The notes below the pieces were generated by a model. The model did no database searches, had not been told where the DNA came from, and saw nothing but the letters and a program-made list of their open reading frames with translations. Of a stretch of 64,000 bases of DNA, positions 62,594-64,000 are shown in pieces (the stretch's first letter is position 1; the number at the start of each line of letters is the position of its first letter). This stretch comes from an uncultured Pigmentiphaga sp. (GTDB taxonomy: Bacteria > Pseudomonadota > Gammaproteobacteria > Burkholderiales > Burkholderiaceae_B), in NCBI GenBank assembly GCA_937891425.1, contig CALAGD010000066.1, positions 62,001-126,000 on the forward strand, read 5' to 3'. The position numbers and the translations under genes are program-made.

Positions 62594-63829
62594 ATGATGG
62601 ACGCAGTTGCTTCCGAAGTCATCCGGCAGCACTTGATAGACCCCGAAATCTGCATTCGGTGCAATACCTGCGAAGAGACCTGCCCGATCGATGCGATCAC
62701 GCACGATTCGCGCAACTACGTCGTGCGGCCCGACGTGTGCGGCGCCTGCATGGCCTGCGTCCCGCCGTGCCCGACGGGTGCAATCGACAACTGGCGCATG
62801 GTGCCCCGCGACCGCATGTACACGCTGGAGGAGCAATTCTCGTGGGATGAACTCCCGGCAGAACTGCCGCTGGTGGAGACGGCTCCGGCGGTCGCGACCG
62901 AGACGGTGGAACTCGCGGTGCCGATGGTGCAGCCGGTCGCTGAAAGCCATTACGGCTCTTCGGTACCTCCGTGGTCGGCAGCCCACCCGTACACCAACCT
63001 GTATGGCCCGAAATCCGTGGCCACGGCCACGGTCATGGGGAACTTCCGCCTCACCGCGGAATCAGCCTCCAGCGACATCCGCCACATCGTCCTGGATTTC
63101 GGCACGCTGCCATTTCCGGTGCTTGAGGGGCAGTCTATCGCCATCATTCCTCCGGGCGTTGATGCGCAGGGCCGGCCACATTACCCGCGGCAGTATTCCG
63201 TCGCCAGCCCGCGCGATGGCGAACGGCCCGGTTACAACAACGTCTCCCTCACGGTGAAACGCGTCACTACTGACCATGCTGGCAATCCCGTGCACGGCGT
63301 GTGCTCGAACTATCTGTGCGATCTGAAAAAGGGCGATACCGTGCAGGTGATCGGTCCTTTCGGCAGTACCTTCCTCAAGCCCAACCATCCTGGTTCCCAC
63401 CTCGTCATGATCTGTACGGGCACGGGCTCGGCGCCCATGCGCGCCATGACCGAGTACCGGCGGCGTCACCGCGACAAGTTCGGCGCAGGCAAGCTCATGC
63501 TGTTCTTTGGTGCGCGTACCCAGGAAGAATTGCCGTACTTCGGGCCGCTCATGAAGCTGCCCAAAGACTTCATCGACATCAATCTCGCGTTCTCGCGCGT
63601 ACCCAGCGTGCCCAAGCGCTACGTCCAGGATCTGATGCGTGAGCGCAGTGCCGATCTTGCCGCCATGCTGCGCGACGAGAATGCGTACTTCTACGTGTGC
63701 GGTCTGAAGGGCATGGAAGAGGGCGTGATCAACGTGCTGCGCGACGTCGCCCACGAAGCCGGCATCGACTGGGATGAAGTCGCCGAAGAGATGCGGCGCC
63801 ATGGTCGGCTGCATCTGGAAACCTATTGA
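62594..63829 (+). CDS. boxA: Benzoyl-CoA 2,3-epoxidase, reductase component BoxA
   Basis: The 411-residue reductase moves electrons from NADPH to BoxB. Its N-terminus has two [4Fe-4S] ferredoxin motifs: Cys20, 23, 26, 30 (CIRCNTCEETCPIDAIT) and Cys49, 52, 55, 59 (CGACMACVPPCPTGAI). A variable linker follows. The C-terminal ferredoxin-NADP reductase module has FAD text HYPRQYSVASPRDGERPGYNNVSLTVKRV and NADP text HLVMICTGTGSAPMRAMTEYRRR, then LMLFFGARTQEELPYFGPL and FYVCGLKGMEEGVINVL. AGGAG is five bases before the ATG. It is the last box gene visible; benzoate-CoA ligase and transporter are not in the window. Confidence 0.96.
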   Translation: MMDAVASEVIRQHLIDPEICIRCNTCEETCPIDAITHDSRNYVVRPDVCGACMACVPPCPTGAIDNWRMVPRDRMYTLEEQFSWDELPAELPLVETAPAVATETVELAVPMVQPVAESHYGSSVPPWSAAHPYTNLYGPKSVATATVMGNFRLTAESASSDIRHIVLDFGTLPFPVLEGQSIAIIPPGVDAQGRPHYPRQYSVASPRDGERPGYNNVSLTVKRVTTDHAGNPVHGVCSNYLCDLKKGDTVQVIGPFGSTFLKPNHPGSHLVMICTGTGSAPMRAMTEYRRRHRDKFGAGKLMLFFGARTQEELPYFGPLMKLPKDFIDINLAFSRVPSVPKRYVQDLMRERSADLAAMLRDENAYFYVCGLKGMEEGVINVLRDVAHEAGIDWDEVAEEMRRHGRLHLETY

Positions 63830-63986
63830 GCCGCACAGAAAGGGGCGATGCCCGGGTGGAATGCCCGGGGGCCGCTTTCCGCTACCGAAGCCATGCATCC
63901 ACAAGAGTGGGTGATGGTTTTTGCCGCAACACTTCAGCCCCCGCCACACGCTGAAGTGACGGATTCACGACACAGCGACCGGTTTG

Positions 63987-64000
63987 TTGACCCGGGTCAA
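63987..64000. promoter_or_regulatory. Perfect palindrome at the window end (possible FNR/DNR-type site)
   Basis: TTGACCCGGGTCAA is a perfect 14-base palindrome of form TTGAC-N4-GTCAA, like sites of FNR/DNR-family regulators. It lies 158 bases after boxA and the gene it would control is outside the window. Confidence 0.35.

Overview
The window is ordinary bacterial chromosome of high GC content with dense genes, short operons and ATGA overlaps. The gene set points to a betaproteobacterium of the Burkholderiales, most like Alcaligenaceae: Bug-type periplasmic binding proteins, a box benzoyl-CoA pathway with its own BoxR regulator, a yqeY gene between rpsU and dnaG, and short-type gnd beside zwf. 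The genus cannot be fixed from the sequence alone. There is no rRNA, no CRISPR array, no intact transposase or integrase, and one tRNA.

Layout. (1) 1-5913, minus strand: the proximal part of a Tad/Flp pilus locus (flp-like pilin, TadG-like, TadE-like, an unknown secreted protein, a tiny pseudopilin, cpaB and the first part of cpaC, cut by the window edge). (2) 6026-8487, minus: glk and argH. (3) 8955-14657, plus: the macromolecular-synthesis cluster rpsU, yqeY, dnaG, rpoD, with a strong terminator after rpsU, a candidate rpoD promoter and a terminator after rpoD, then tRNA-Ile2(CAU) at 14875-14951. (4) 14952-16160: a gene-poor stretch beside the tRNA holding paired palindromes and one frameshifted gene, probably a decayed insertion. 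(5) 16161-26049: small catabolic units, each with a local regulator: IclR with a creatinase-fold protein, a 2-hydroxyacid dehydrogenase and a Bug protein; then OmpW; then a Bug gene divergent from a TauD-like dioxygenase and a MarR regulator, with matching 18-bp operators on each side. (6) 26199-37915: ClC channel, a nitrate/sulfonate-type ABC transporter with an extra binding protein, xseA-xseB, a GST, a VRR-NUC nuclease, thpR and a stress-type protein. (7) 38172-45116: a likely aromatic-acid operon with a FAH-family hydrolase, a TRAP transporter, a flavin hydroxylase, a VOC dioxygenase and an IclR regulator, driven from a promoter whose -35 and -10 both lie in palindromes. (8) 45135-48315: zwf and gnd, and a cold-shock gene. 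(9) 48632-55015: a six-gene Mrp cation/proton antiporter operon in which mrpA carries the MrpB part. (10) 55087-63829: phosphoribosyltransferase, then boxD with a DUF4863 gene, divergent boxR, and boxC-boxB-boxA.

How it fits together. The cell appears specialised for organic and aromatic acids: many high-affinity periplasmic binding proteins feed short, separately regulated catabolic operons, and benzoate is degraded through benzoyl-CoA epoxidation. The most informative non-coding features are the operators. The MarR pair, the FAH-operon pair and the two spaced TGCA pairs at boxC each sit exactly on a recognisable sigma-70 promoter. I found no clear wholly new system. The best leads are the unusual Tad pilin set, a creatinase-fold protein with replaced metal ligands, a DUF5710-XseA fusion, and the decayed element next to the tRNA.
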